From positions 62,001 to 126,000 of the forward strand of contig NZ_KB899990.1 in NCBI RefSeq assembly GCF_000378505.1: 64,000 nt of DNA. Direction: 5' to 3'. The position numbers were made by a program, and so were the translations under genes. Below are positions 1 through 7,774 of this stretch, in pieces. How positions within the stretch are numbered: position 1 is the first letter of the stretch; every line of letters starts with the position of its first letter. The notes below the pieces were generated by a model, which did no database searches, was not told the DNA's origin, and worked only from the letters and a program-made list of their open reading frames with translations. The stretch is from Modicisalibacter luteus DSM 23508. Its GTDB lineage: Bacteria > Pseudomonadota > Gammaproteobacteria > Pseudomonadales > Halomonadaceae.

Positions 1-30
1 TCGTCCAATTCAGACGCGTCACGTGACTAT

Positions 31-54
31 GCCCTGCCATGTGCAGGGCTTTTT
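31..54 (+). terminator. Intrinsic terminator of an upstream gene
   Basis: A 7-bp GC-rich stem (GCCCTGC / GCAGGGC) with a 5-base loop is followed directly by five T. It would end a plus-strand transcript that starts left of the window; nothing else in the first 139 bases looks like a gene. Confidence 0.7.
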
Positions 55-139
55 CGTATGCTGCAATAAACGGCGCTACCGACCATCCAATCATAGTCAG
101 GTTCAGTGACGCTCTATGGCTGGGAGCAGAATCGCTTGG

Positions 140-385
140 CTAGCGCCCTGTACACCACTGCGTGTAGGTGCCATTCATGTCAGGCCTACCCAGTCGTTGC
201 CGAATATGAATATCCAGTATCTCTTCCCTATACCACTGCTCCACATCCGCACAGTACTGTTTTTGTTGCGGGGTCAGGTGGCCTGGGTCTACCGGCAACG
301 CTTTCTTCTCGGGAAAGGTCAGCGCTGTTGTACTAGCGACTATGGCTACGCCGCACGTCGCGATGAGGGTGAACGATTTATGCAT
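140..385 (-). CDS. Small exported phage-like protein of unknown function
   Basis: This 81-residue protein begins with a short hydrophobic segment (about residues 5-22) that looks like a signal peptide. A compact domain follows with the pattern YC..V..W, then GRPD, and a Cys close to the C-terminus. Small prophage and phage-remnant proteins of gammaproteobacteria carry a similar pattern (Cys, Trp, G-[HR]-PD, Cys). The function is unknown. It stands alone on the minus strand next to another small orphan gene and a terminase-like fragment, so it may be the residue of an old prophage or satellite. The start has a weak purine-rich ribosome binding site. Confidence 0.5.
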   Translation of the reverse strand: MHKSFTLIATCGVAIVASTTALTFPEKKALPVDPGHLTPQQKQYCADVEQWYREEILDIHIRQRLGRPDMNGTYTQWCTGR

Positions 386-494
386 ATGCTATCCCTGCAT
401 GCATCCGTTTCTTTGAAAATTAACTCATTCACAAGAAATTACAAGAAGGGCTACATACTGCAGTGATAACAGCAAGAAGGCAGGACTAGTCAGA

Positions 495-520
495 TAGCCC
501 GACTCACTGTGGTCGGGCTA
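495..520 (-). terminator. Hairpin terminator after the 541-798 gene
   Basis: A 9-bp perfect stem (TAGCCCGAC / GTCGGGCTA) lies 20 bases beyond the stop of the minus-strand gene. The following T content is poor, so it may work weakly or as a transcript-end stabiliser. Confidence 0.5.
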
Positions 521-540
521 CTCTCAGGGGCATTCGCGCT

Positions 541-798
541 TCAGCTTGGCCGCCATTCATCGAAGTCAGCGCCAATGTCGGTCATGCGCTGCCTGGCAAG
601 CTCTAACTTGGATAAGAACGTCTCCTTGTCCGTATAAATGTCGCGGTGCAGGTCATTCACATCCACGAGATGACCATTAATATCGACCGCGACCTTGAGA
701 AGGTCCCCGTCATCAACTTCCTTCGTCTTGCACTCGTTCGGAGCAAAAGCCTCCTGAGCGATACGTGCAGCCTCACCAATGGTCAATTTTTCAGTCAT
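541..798 (-). CDS. Small hypothetical protein
   Basis: This encodes an 85-residue acidic, soluble protein that I do not recognise. The ATG at 798 is preferred over an upstream ATG at 810 because GGAGAG sits six or so bases before it. There is no signal peptide, membrane segment or known catalytic motif. The sequence is predicted mostly helical and ends in a Trp-rich FDEWRPS tail. It lies among phage-like scraps and is followed by a hairpin, so it is probably a monocistronic orphan or prophage leftover. Confidence 0.5.
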   Translation of the reverse strand: MTEKLTIGEAARIAQEAFAPNECKTKEVDDGDLLKVAVDINGHLVDVNDLHRDIYTDKETFLSKLELARQRMTDIGADFDEWRPS

Positions 799-1038
799 CG
801 TACTCTCCATTCACGAACTCGAACGCAAGTCCGTTGCGTCCTGCTCTCCAACGTAGGGCACCAATCGCCTAGCCGCCATAACATGAATGAAGGCTTGCAT
901 CTAATAGCCGATCGGTTTGGCTTACGATGCTGAGCGGGAAGGGGAGCCCTCGTAACAGGTACTTGTTGACGCCATGATTGGGAGAGGTAAACGATATGAG
1001 CGCAAGAAACTATTACTTCAAAGGCAGTAAAGAGCTTT

Positions 1039-1170
1039 GTGGCGTCCGCTGACAAGAGCAGGGCAAGATTGGCTATCTCTACGGCGGTTAAGGCGGGCTA
1101 TTCCTCGAAGCTCGGCATGATCGACTTTCAAGCGGTAGCTGTACAGGTATCGGCTGGCAAGAGACGTTAG
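1039..1170 (+). pseudogene. Possible fragment of a phage terminase small subunit
   Basis: A 43-codon stretch opens with GTG and contains AISTAVKAGYSSK, close to the N-A-T-x-A-A-x-x-A-G-Y-S-x-K-T-A signature of the DNA-binding helix-turn-helix in Terminase_2-type small subunits. The family is usually 130 residues or longer, and both flanks here are disrupted by stops in every frame, so only this segment survives. The match is short. The neighbouring small phage-like genes make a decayed prophage plausible. Confidence 0.3.
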
Positions 1171-1240
1171 CCACAAACCAGTCCACCAGCTACGTCATGA
1201 TGAACGGTAGATTTAGCAATTGTGAAGTTAGCACGAGACC

Positions 1241-1280
1241 AAATAAAACAAACCCGGCCTTAGAGGGGGCTAAGGCCGGG
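1241..1280 (-). terminator. Terminator of the CsrB-like RNA
   Basis: An 11-bp perfect stem (CCCGGCCTTAG / CTAAGGCCGGG) with a 6-base loop is followed on the minus strand by TTTGTTTTATTT. Confidence 0.85.
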
Positions 1281-1475
1281 CCACGCAGTCGAGGGAGACT
1301 GCTAAAGGGTAAGCCGTTCTGGGATCCTTGGCGTCAACGGCATCCTGCCTCGCTTCGCCTACCTTCCCAAGCCTCGGTCTTCCTGACCGCGCTCTTCCTG
1401 AACTGGCAGCCATCCTTGGCCGCTGCTTACCGTACTCAACAGATTAGGAGAGACATCCTTTGTAGGCAAACTCTG
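1241..1475 (-). ncRNA. csrB: CsrB/RsmZ-type CsrA-sequestering small RNA
   Basis: Read on the minus strand, this stretch holds at least seven GGA motifs within about 135 bases (plus-strand TCC at 1325, 1343, 1365, 1381, 1396, 1413 and 1456). Several are presented in hairpin loops: GGCA-GGA-TGCC at 1339-1349, GGTC-AGGAA-GACC at 1376-1388, and an AAGGA loop within 1406-1426. The RNA ends in a strong terminator at 1253-1280, and no reading frame explains it. This is the architecture of CsrB, CsrC, RsmY and RsmZ, which titrate the translational regulator CsrA/RsmA. The 5' end is not resolved: a weak -10-like TAACAT lies at 1478-1483 and there is no good -35, as is usual for GacA/UvrY-activated promoters. 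I did not see a clear GacA box. Confidence 0.72.
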
Positions 1476-1736
1476 TCATGTTAAAAAAAGTTACGCGACC
1501 TGGCAGAAGCTCCTTTCTTGGAACATTCCGGCTTCCTCGGGTCGATTCGGGAACCTTTCTCTCCGTATCGTCTTTCGAATGGCCATCTTGAGCGGTTGGC
1601 TCTATTCGACCTGACCGATAGCGCCGGACGCGGCGAATGGCCCGATGGTTCTCTCTCGTTCGCCTGAGAGTTGGAAAGAGATTGGCGCTTGCCTATGGGC
1701 GCTTCCAGCCAACGCTGCCCTGGCAACCGCCACTCG
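1476..1736 (-). other. Gene-free spacer between the TauE gene and the small RNA
   Basis: No convincing gene lies here. On the minus strand there are more GGA motifs at 1511-1536 and 1562, a T-rich tract at 1483-1489, and a hairpin CTCTC-AGGCGAAC-GAGAG near 1651-1668. The stretch should contain the promoter and activator region of the small RNA. A segment resembling the distal part of a glycine aptamer is discussed among the rejected observations. Confidence 0.4.
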
Positions 1737-2480
1737 CTAGGCCAGGGCGGTCTTGCTGACCAGGACCACGCCGAGGACGATCAGCATCAGCAGGACGACT
1801 TGGCGGAATGTGGCGGCATCCATCCGTTGGCGCACGATGCCGCCGACCCTGGTGCCGGCATAAACCGGTATCAACCCCAGCAACGAGATCCAGACCGACT
1901 CGGCCGTCATGAGGCCGAGCTTTGCCAGGCCCACCGCCATGATGACGCTCGACAGGCTGAAAGAGATATTGATCGCCTGGATGAACCGCTTGGGATCGAG
2001 TCGGAGTGCGAGCAGGAACGGCAATACCGGCATCACTTGCGATCCCGTCATGCCATTGACCAGCCCCGTGAGAAAGCCTGAGACCGGTGCAAGCTTCCGG
2101 CCCAGGGCATCCGACATAGGCTGCCCTGGACGAAGCAGCGTGAATGCCCCGTAGCCGATCAAGACGACGCCCAGTATCGCCCCGGCAATGAGGCTGTCGA
2201 TAAGATCAAGTACGGTGAGACCCAGCAGCAAGCCGGGAATGGTGGCGAGAAACATGGGCCAGAAACGCCGAATCGTCTCGCTGAAGTGTCCCGCCTGCTT
2301 CATTACGATGGCATTGCTGATCAGCGAGGGAATGATGACAAGCGGCATGGCGGATTTCAGCCCCAAGCCAAGCGCTAGGATGGGCAGCGCGGAAGTCGTG
2401 AACCCCAAGCCGGTCGCCCCTTTGACGAAGGCGGCCACGAAATAGGCACAGGCGATGATGATAAACGTCTCGACACTCAC
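1737..2480 (-). CDS. TauE/SafE family membrane permease
   Basis: The 247-residue protein is almost entirely hydrophobic, with about seven to eight predicted membrane helices. An N-terminal half-repeat contains G-A-T-G-x-G-F (residues about 21-27), and a second copy, the V-N-G-M-T-G segment, lies near the middle. This duplicated glycine-rich pattern is typical of the TauE/SafE family, exporters of sulfite, sulfoacetate and other small anions; the substrate cannot be told here. The start is GTG. It stands alone, with the CsrB-like RNA downstream on the same strand. Confidence 0.8.
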   Translation of the reverse strand: MSVETFIIIACAYFVAAFVKGATGLGFTTSALPILALGLGLKSAMPLVIIPSLISNAIVMKQAGHFSETIRRFWPMFLATIPGLLLGLTVLDLIDSLIAGAILGVVLIGYGAFTLLRPGQPMSDALGRKLAPVSGFLTGLVNGMTGSQVMPVLPFLLALRLDPKRFIQAINISFSLSSVIMAVGLAKLGLMTAESVWISLLGLIPVYAGTRVGGIVRQRMDAATFRQVVLLMLIVLGVVLVSKTALA

Positions 2481-2785
2481 AGGGCAGCCATACTCGAGAA
2501 GGGAACGTGTGAGAGTGTGCGATGGCTTTCACGGTCTGGCAATTTTCCCGACCGTCCATCAAGCCTTCAGGTTCTTGGACCGAACCCCGTTCGCTCGCCA
2601 GGGGGGGAGTGGTCATCATACGATTGTGCAAATCGGCGTCGTGCGAGAGTCGATAATCGTTCTCATCTTCTCAATGCGTTATTACACACGTGATTTTTTA
2701 CTGGGAACGCTGGGGAAGGTAGGACGCTGTTACTGTGTTTCTTTGAGTGGTTTGGGCCTTGGAAGGAACGCCCCGGAACCTGAGT
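2481..2785. other. Intergenic region without a supported gene
   Basis: This stretch separates the TauE gene from tRNA-Arg. No reading frame has plausible codon use or a ribosome binding site, and I see no clear terminator for the tRNA. Confidence 0.4.
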
Positions 2786-2862
2786 TGGCGCCCCCGATAG
2801 GATTCGAACCTATGACCTGCCCCTTAGGAGGGGGCTGCTCTATCCAGCTGAGCTACGGGGGC
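2786..2862 (-). tRNA. tRNA-Arg (anticodon CCT)
   Basis: The minus strand folds into a complete cloverleaf. The acceptor stem is GCCCCCG/CGGGGGC, the D-arm is GCTCAGCTGGATAGAGC, the anticodon stem is GCCCC/GGGGC with loop CTCCTAA giving anticodon CCT, and the T-arm is ATAGG-TTCGAAT-CCTAT. The discriminator is G and the terminal CCA is encoded. It reads the rare AGG arginine codon. tRNA-Arg genes of this type are common phage integration sites, but no duplicated 3' end is visible in the window. Confidence 0.96.
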
Positions 2863-2881
2863 TACATGCGAGATGAGGCGC

Positions 2882-2910
2882 ATTATAAGCCGTTGACGGA
2901 ACGAGATAAA
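2882..2910 (-). promoter_or_regulatory. Sigma-70 promoter of tRNA-Arg
   Basis: On the minus strand a perfect -10 TATAAT (2882-2887) lies 17 bases after a TTTATC -35-like element (2905-2910). Transcription would start about a dozen bases before the tRNA 5' end. Confidence 0.65.
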
Positions 2911-3093
2911 CCCATTGCGGGTGTGGCCCGTGTCAAGGCACTGACAGGTTGGGGCCGGCTGGCTGGATGCCGCATAGGGTAATCGGCGGAAATACTTGCC
3001 TCCGCATAGCGCTCCAGCATGTTGACGGCGTCTTTTCGCTGGAGCGTTCCGGGGAGGCGGCGCTAGACTGGGCGCTTTTTTACGGAGGGCGAC

Positions 3094-3867
3094 GTGAGCG
3101 CCAACGATCGGGTCTTCGATGGGCTGGCCGACAAGTTTGCCGTCAGCCTGTACGGGGCATCGCGCGGCAGACTTCGCCTGGCCTTGCTGGATGAACTATT
3201 GCCGCGCACGCTGCCGCTTCAGGCCCAGCCGGCTCTGGACGTTGGGGGTGGACTGGGACAGATGAGCGCCTGGCTGGCACGGCGCGGCCATGCCGTCACC
3301 CTAGCCGAGCCCTCCGTTGATATGCTCGCCAAGGCCCGCGACGCGCTGGCCGGTCTCGAGGTGAGCTTTCTTGAGGCGCCGCTTCAGGCCTTGCCGGAGC
3401 GGACCCCCGGCCCTTGGCCATTGATCGTCTGTCATGCGGTATTGGAATGGCTGGCCGATCCTCGAGCGGCCATCGCTACCTTGGCCTCGCTGCTGGCCCC
3501 CGGTGGGCATCTTTCGCTGATGGTGTTCAATCGCGATGCATTGCGCTTTTCCAATGTGATCAAGGGCAACCTGAACAAGGCCCTCGAGGATCGGTTGGAA
3601 GGCACCGGAAAGCGTCAGCGTCTGACACCGATTTCTCCACTGACCCATGACAATGTCGTTGGCTGGCTGGGTGAGCAGGGGCTGATGGTTCAACATGTCG
3701 CCGGAATTCGAATCTTTCACGACTATCTGCGTGAGCGTGAGCCGGATGAGGCTACGTTGGCCCGCCTGTTCGAACTCGAACGTCGCTACTGTGACGTCGA
3801 TCCGCATTGGCGGCTTGGTCGTTACCTGCTGTACAGCGTGCAAAAACCGGTGACGGCGGTGAGCTAA
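3094..3867 (+). CDS. cmoM: tRNA 5-carboxymethoxyuridine methyltransferase CmoM
   Basis: This is a 257-residue class I SAM-dependent methyltransferase. Motif I is LDVGGGLGQMS (about residues 48-58), and the CmoM-like CHAVLEWLADP follows in mid-protein. CmoM methylates the carboxyl of cmo5U at the wobble position of certain tRNAs to give mcmo5U. The GTG start is chosen because GGAGGG stands a few bases upstream. The two enzymes that build the cmo5U substrate, CmoA and CmoB, are encoded 10 kb away in this window, so most of the wobble-uridine pathway is present. The gene is monocistronic and convergent with the next gene. Confidence 0.85.
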   Translation: MSANDRVFDGLADKFAVSLYGASRGRLRLALLDELLPRTLPLQAQPALDVGGGLGQMSAWLARRGHAVTLAEPSVDMLAKARDALAGLEVSFLEAPLQALPERTPGPWPLIVCHAVLEWLADPRAAIATLASLLAPGGHLSLMVFNRDALRFSNVIKGNLNKALEDRLEGTGKRQRLTPISPLTHDNVVGWLGEQGLMVQHVAGIRIFHDYLREREPDEATLARLFELERRYCDVDPHWRLGRYLLYSVQKPVTAVS

Positions 3868-3878
3868 CCGTAACCTAC

Positions 3879-5660
3879 TTACCGGATAGCGGTCGCATGG
3901 CTATTGCCTAGCGGTACCAGGGGATACCTCGGCGTGGCCTTTGGCGCCAGATAGTAACGTTCAAGCTCTTCCTCCGGCATCGGCCGGCCCAAGTAAAATC
4001 CTTGGGCCAGGTCACACCCCAGCTCCCGGAGCAGGTTGAGCTGGGCCTCGCTCTCGACGCCTTCGGCGAGGACCTGACGCTGCATGGCCTGAGCCATCAG
4101 TGTCACGCCCCTGACGAATTCCCGTTGGTCGGGGCGGTGTACCAGGCTCTTGATCATCGTACGGTCGATCTTGAGCGTATCGATGGGCAGTTCGGCAGCA
4201 TACGTTACCGAGGAAATACCTGTCCCGAAGTCATCCAGCGCGACCGTGGCTCCCAACTGGCATGCTTCATGGAGCTGATTGCCGGTCAGGTCGAGATCGT
4301 GGAACTGGCTGGATTCGTGAATCTCGATGGTCACGAATGGCGAGACCAGCCCCAGCTCATCTCGTGTTTCACCCAGCGTGCGCAGAAAAAAACCTGCCTC
4401 TATTTGCTCTTGGGTCAGGTTGACCCCGATAACGGCTTGAGTGTTCAGGTCCTGGAAACGCCGTGCCAACCGGCCGGCCTTGCGAATCAGCCACTGGGCG
4501 AAAGGGTGACATAGCGAAGAGCAGGTGAGCACATCGACGAAGTGCTTCGGCCCGAGCGTCCCCAGCGAGGGATGATGCCATCGAGCCAGGGCCTCGAAGC
4601 CCACCGTCTTCAGATCCGCGAGCCTGATAATCGGCTGGTAGTACAACGTAAGTTCGCCCTGCTCGAAGGCGTTGCGTATACGTATGAAAGTATCGTTGGA
4701 GCGGGACTCAGGGCTGTCTTGTGCAGTAACGGTGCAGTTCTTGCCGTTCTGCTTGGCGTCGTGCATGGCCGCATCTGCCATATCCATCAAGGTTTCGGCA
4801 GTACTGCCGGGGTGGGTGGCAAAGACAATGCCGATCGATCCGGATACCTGGACGCATTGGCCGTTGCTCAGTATGTAGGGTCGCATGATTTCCCTGAGGA
4901 CTCGGCTGGCTATCGACTCCGCCATATCGAGGCTGGCCATGCCGGGTAAGGCTACCATGAATTCATCGCCACCAAAGCGGGCCACCAAATCGATGCTGCG
5001 CATCATGCGCTTGAGCCGGTGGCTGATCTCGACCAGCAACTCGTCGCCGGCGGTGTGGCCATGACGGTCATTGACCCGCTCGAAATCGTCTAGATCCATG
5101 AACAGCAAGGCGAGGCCGGCTTCGGTATAACGCAGTCCCTCGCACAGATTGCCCAACGCATTCGTGAAGTGCTCTTGGTTGTAGAGATGGGTCAATGGAT
5201 CATGGATGGCCAGGCGTTCCAGGCGGGCTTGACTGAGCTGGTGCTGGGTCACGTCTCGAAATATGCTGAAGTAATGGCTGAGCTTGCCCGCGTCGTTGTA
5301 CACCGCCGTAATGGTGGTCTGGGCGATGAAGTGGCTACCATCTTTATGGCGATTCTTGATAATACCGCTCCAGAAGCCTTGTTCGGCGACATCAATAAAC
5401 ATGTTCTGGTAAAAAAGCGCCGTGTGCCTGCCCGACGAGAGGATATGTGGCTTTTTGCCAATCACTTCTTCGCGAGTGAAGCCGGTGATGAGGGTAAAGG
5501 CCGGGTTGGCATCGATGATGGTCTTATGAGCATCCGTGACCAGAATGCCCTCTTGGCAATGGGCGAATACCGATCGTAACAGCCATGGCTGAGGAAGCGT
5601 GTGAAGAGGCCGGTTCGGGCTGGTGGCGTTCATGGGCTGCTCGGATAGGGAATGGGTCAC
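3879..5660 (-). CDS. PAS-GGDEF-EAL cyclic-di-GMP signalling protein
   Basis: The 593-residue protein has a PAS sensor domain (about 30-140), a GGDEF diguanylate cyclase domain (about 150-310) and an EAL phosphodiesterase domain (about 325-575). The cyclase signature GGDEF is intact at 230-234, and an RxxD product-inhibition site (RSID, 221-224) is five residues before it. The EAL signature is intact (EALARW from 356), as are DDFGTG, the KID motif and AEGVE. Both activities are therefore possible. No membrane segment is seen, so it is probably cytosolic. The PAS ligand is unknown. It stands alone, convergent with cmoM and divergent from rsmC. Confidence 0.93.
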   Translation of the reverse strand: MTHSLSEQPMNATSPNRPLHTLPQPWLLRSVFAHCQEGILVTDAHKTIIDANPAFTLITGFTREEVIGKKPHILSSGRHTALFYQNMFIDVAEQGFWSGIIKNRHKDGSHFIAQTTITAVYNDAGKLSHYFSIFRDVTQHQLSQARLERLAIHDPLTHLYNQEHFTNALGNLCEGLRYTEAGLALLFMDLDDFERVNDRHGHTAGDELLVEISHRLKRMMRSIDLVARFGGDEFMVALPGMASLDMAESIASRVLREIMRPYILSNGQCVQVSGSIGIVFATHPGSTAETLMDMADAAMHDAKQNGKNCTVTAQDSPESRSNDTFIRIRNAFEQGELTLYYQPIIRLADLKTVGFEALARWHHPSLGTLGPKHFVDVLTCSSLCHPFAQWLIRKAGRLARRFQDLNTQAVIGVNLTQEQIEAGFFLRTLGETRDELGLVSPFVTIEIHESSQFHDLDLTGNQLHEACQLGATVALDDFGTGISSVTYAAELPIDTLKIDRTMIKSLVHRPDQREFVRGVTLMAQAMQRQVLAEGVESEAQLNLLRELGCDLAQGFYLGRPMPEEELERYYLAPKATPRYPLVPLGNSHATAIR

Positions 5661-5837
5661 GTTGGGGTTCCTTGCATTGTTGCCGGGCCACAGTAGGCGG
5701 TTGTTGTTTTTTCCGACGCTGATCCCTCAGGCGAGTACTGTCATTCCTAACCGCAATTTCGTTTGTGTTACATATTGTTTCATTGTAACGCTTGGTTTGG
5801 GTCATAGGGGAAGTATGAATTTTCTAGGTAACCGATC

Positions 5838-6833
5838 ATGAGGGCTGTCACCCCCGCTTGTCAGTTGCTTGAGCGGCAGGACGCGGATTACCGGGGTTGG
5901 TTGTGGGTCGCGCCGCCTCATGATCCTTGGTTGGAGAGTGGCCAAGGGCGGGTGTGGAGCGCCGATCTGGGTGTCTGTCAGGCATGGCGTGAACGTGGGC
6001 GAGAGGTGTTCGGTACCTTGATGCCGGAACCTGACAATGTGCCGGGCGCAGTACTGTTCTGGCCCAAGTCGCATGCCTTGGGAGAATGGTGGGTGCTCGC
6101 ATTGTGCACCTACTTGCCGGCAGAGACTCGGCTCCAGGTGGTTGGCGAAAACCAGGGCGGGATCAAGCGGGCTCTGAAGGTTCTGGCCGCGTTGGGTCTG
6201 GGGTGCCGTAAGGTCGACAATGCCAGGCGCTGTCTGTTGCTGGAAACAACGACAGCCCCGGTGCCGGTCTCGCCGGATGAGGTGTGGTCGACTTTCGAGG
6301 CGTTGGGCCTGCGACTGGTCAGCCATCCCGGCGTGTTCGGGCATGGCAAGCTCGATGAGGGAACGCGCCTGTTGCTTGAGCATCTGCCGAACCTGTCGGG
6401 TGCTGCCGAGCAGGGTGTGATCGACGTGGGATGCGGCGATGGGGTCATTGCTGCCAGTCTGGCCAGGCGGGGAGCGAAGGTGACCGCCACGGACATTAAT
6501 GCCTTCGCCGTGGAAGCGGCAAGACGCACACTCCAGGCCAATCAACTTGAAGGCAGGGTGGTACAGGGCGATGTCTATTCGGGGCTGCCGGACAGCGAGC
6601 GCTTTGCAGCTATCGTCAGCAATCCGCCATTTCACCAGGAGCGGGACATCGATTACGGGCCGGCCGCACGGCTGATTCGTGAAGCGCCCCGACGGCTGGT
6701 GTCCGGGGGCAGCCTTACGTTGGTGGCCAATGCTTTTCTACCCTATCCCGACCTGCTCGAGTCCGCCTTTGGATCGTTCACGGTGTTGGCCGACAATCGG
6801 CGATTTCGGGTCTATCACACCATTATGCGGTAA
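5838..6833 (+). CDS. rsmC: 16S rRNA m2G1207 methyltransferase RsmC
   Basis: The 331-residue protein has the RsmC two-domain plan: a degenerate N-terminal methyltransferase-like half and a catalytic C-terminal half. The catalytic half has SAM motif DVGCGDG (196-202) and the N2-guanine methyltransferase motif NPPF (262-265). It would methylate G1207 of 16S rRNA in the 30S subunit. The N-terminal half is divergent, as is usual in this family; an RlmG-type assignment is less likely on length. The gene diverges from the GGDEF-EAL gene and converges on greB. Confidence 0.85.
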   Translation: MRAVTPACQLLERQDADYRGWLWVAPPHDPWLESGQGRVWSADLGVCQAWRERGREVFGTLMPEPDNVPGAVLFWPKSHALGEWWVLALCTYLPAETRLQVVGENQGGIKRALKVLAALGLGCRKVDNARRCLLLETTTAPVPVSPDEVWSTFEALGLRLVSHPGVFGHGKLDEGTRLLLEHLPNLSGAAEQGVIDVGCGDGVIAASLARRGAKVTATDINAFAVEAARRTLQANQLEGRVVQGDVYSGLPDSERFAAIVSNPPFHQERDIDYGPAARLIREAPRRLVSGGSLTLVANAFLPYPDLLESAFGSFTVLADNRRFRVYHTIMR

Positions 6834-6847
6834 TACGCAGGGCCTGG

Positions 6848-7384
6848 TTACTGCGGTTCACGATAATCGATGTCGGTGATGACGTAGGTGGTTTCTCCGC
6901 CCGGCGCGGCGACTGTCACGTCGTCGTCGAGAGCCTTGCCGAGCAGGGCTCGGGCCAAGGGGGCGTCAACGCTGATCCAGCGCTTACTGGTATCGGTCTC
7001 GTCGTGGCCAACGATGCGAATGCGCATCTCCTCGCCATCTTCGTCCTCCAGGGTGACGAAGGCGCCAAAATAGACGCGACCGGTGTCGGCCGGCAATCTG
7101 TCGACCACCTGCAGCTCATCGAGCCGCTTGCCCAGGTAGCGGATGCGCGCAATGACTCGGTTGAGCTCTTTCTTGTTGTAGGTGTAATCGGCATTTTCGC
7201 TGCGATCGCCGAGCGCGGCGGCTTCGCCAACCTTGGCGGAGATTTCGGGGCGACGTACCCGCGACAAGTGATCGTGAATGCCCTTGAGTCGCGCATAGCC
7301 CTGCGGTGTGATCAGGTTGCTCTTCTTCTCCTGGCGTGGATCCTTGGCCGGATCCCGCCAGCGCGTCATGTTGCGGCCTTTCAT
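6848..7384 (-). CDS. greB: Transcription elongation factor GreB
   Basis: This is a Gre factor of up to 178 residues. The N-terminal coiled coil includes LGDRSENADYTYNKK, whose acidic tip (D, E) inserts into the RNA polymerase secondary channel and stimulates cleavage of backtracked RNA. The C-terminal FKBP-like domain has GHDE and RALLGKA segments typical of GreB rather than GreA. The N-terminus carries about 20 extra basic residues compared with E. coli GreB. An internal ATG at 7369 is an alternative start. Confidence 0.9.
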   Translation of the reverse strand: MKGRNMTRWRDPAKDPRQEKKSNLITPQGYARLKGIHDHLSRVRRPEISAKVGEAAALGDRSENADYTYNKKELNRVIARIRYLGKRLDELQVVDRLPADTGRVYFGAFVTLEDEDGEEMRIRIVGHDETDTSKRWISVDAPLARALLGKALDDDVTVAAPGGETTYVITDIDYREPQ

Positions 7385-7511
7385 TGTCGACTGGTTCTCT
7401 TGGATAGCAAATAATTCAAACGTTCGTTACATTCTCCCGGGGCTGCCGAAACCGCGAGGCGAAAGACGCCGGCAGACGACAAACAATCATAACGTACTTC
7501 AAGGAGTTGCC

Positions 7512-7649
7512 ATGTTCCGTCAGGCACTAACGGTGCGTCCGGCGGGTATCGACGTCAACTACTACTACGCGGTCTTCTTGGCCGGCGAGGCGGTATGCGA
7601 TTAAAAATTGCCGGAAGAAGCAAGGGCATTGGCTGCTAAGCTGGGATAG
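7512..7649 (+). pseudogene. Remnant of a tetratricopeptide-repeat protein
   Basis: A reading frame with AAGGAG before its ATG encodes about 30 residues (FRQALTVRPAGIDVNYYYA...) and stops at 7604. Beyond the stop the same frame continues as KLPEEARALAAKLG to a second stop at 7649. Both halves resemble the end of TPR proteins, in which the repeat with DVNY is normally followed by many more residues before the final EAR..L..KL helix. The simplest reading is an internally deleted gene. The intact start signal means a 30-residue peptide could still be made. Confidence 0.35.
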
Positions 7650-7774
7650 TCCGTTTCACGGTCAGTGGGCGCGGAAACTTCTGCCGTGGTTGGAATCCGT
7701 TAAGTGGGCCGGGATAATGAGCGATTGTGCGTACGGTACCGGTACGCTGATCGACGAACGCCAGGGAGGCTGCC

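Noticed and set aside
1481-1726. An 81-residue minus-strand reading frame between the TauE gene and the small RNA.
   Set aside because: Arg/Ser/Pro-rich composition, no ribosome binding site, and overlap with the probable control region of the CsrB-like RNA suggest chance.
1640-1736. Glycine riboswitch-like segment on the minus strand (GCGCC..GGCAAGC followed by AACTCTCAGGC and GAGAGAG).
   Set aside because: The segment resembles the second half of a glycine aptamer, but the 5' strand of helix P1 is missing, GAAGG in the core is replaced by CATA, and no gene lies downstream on that strand.
2786-2862. tRNA-Arg as an active integration site for a genomic island.
   Set aside because: No integrase and no duplicated tRNA 3' end are visible on either side in this window.
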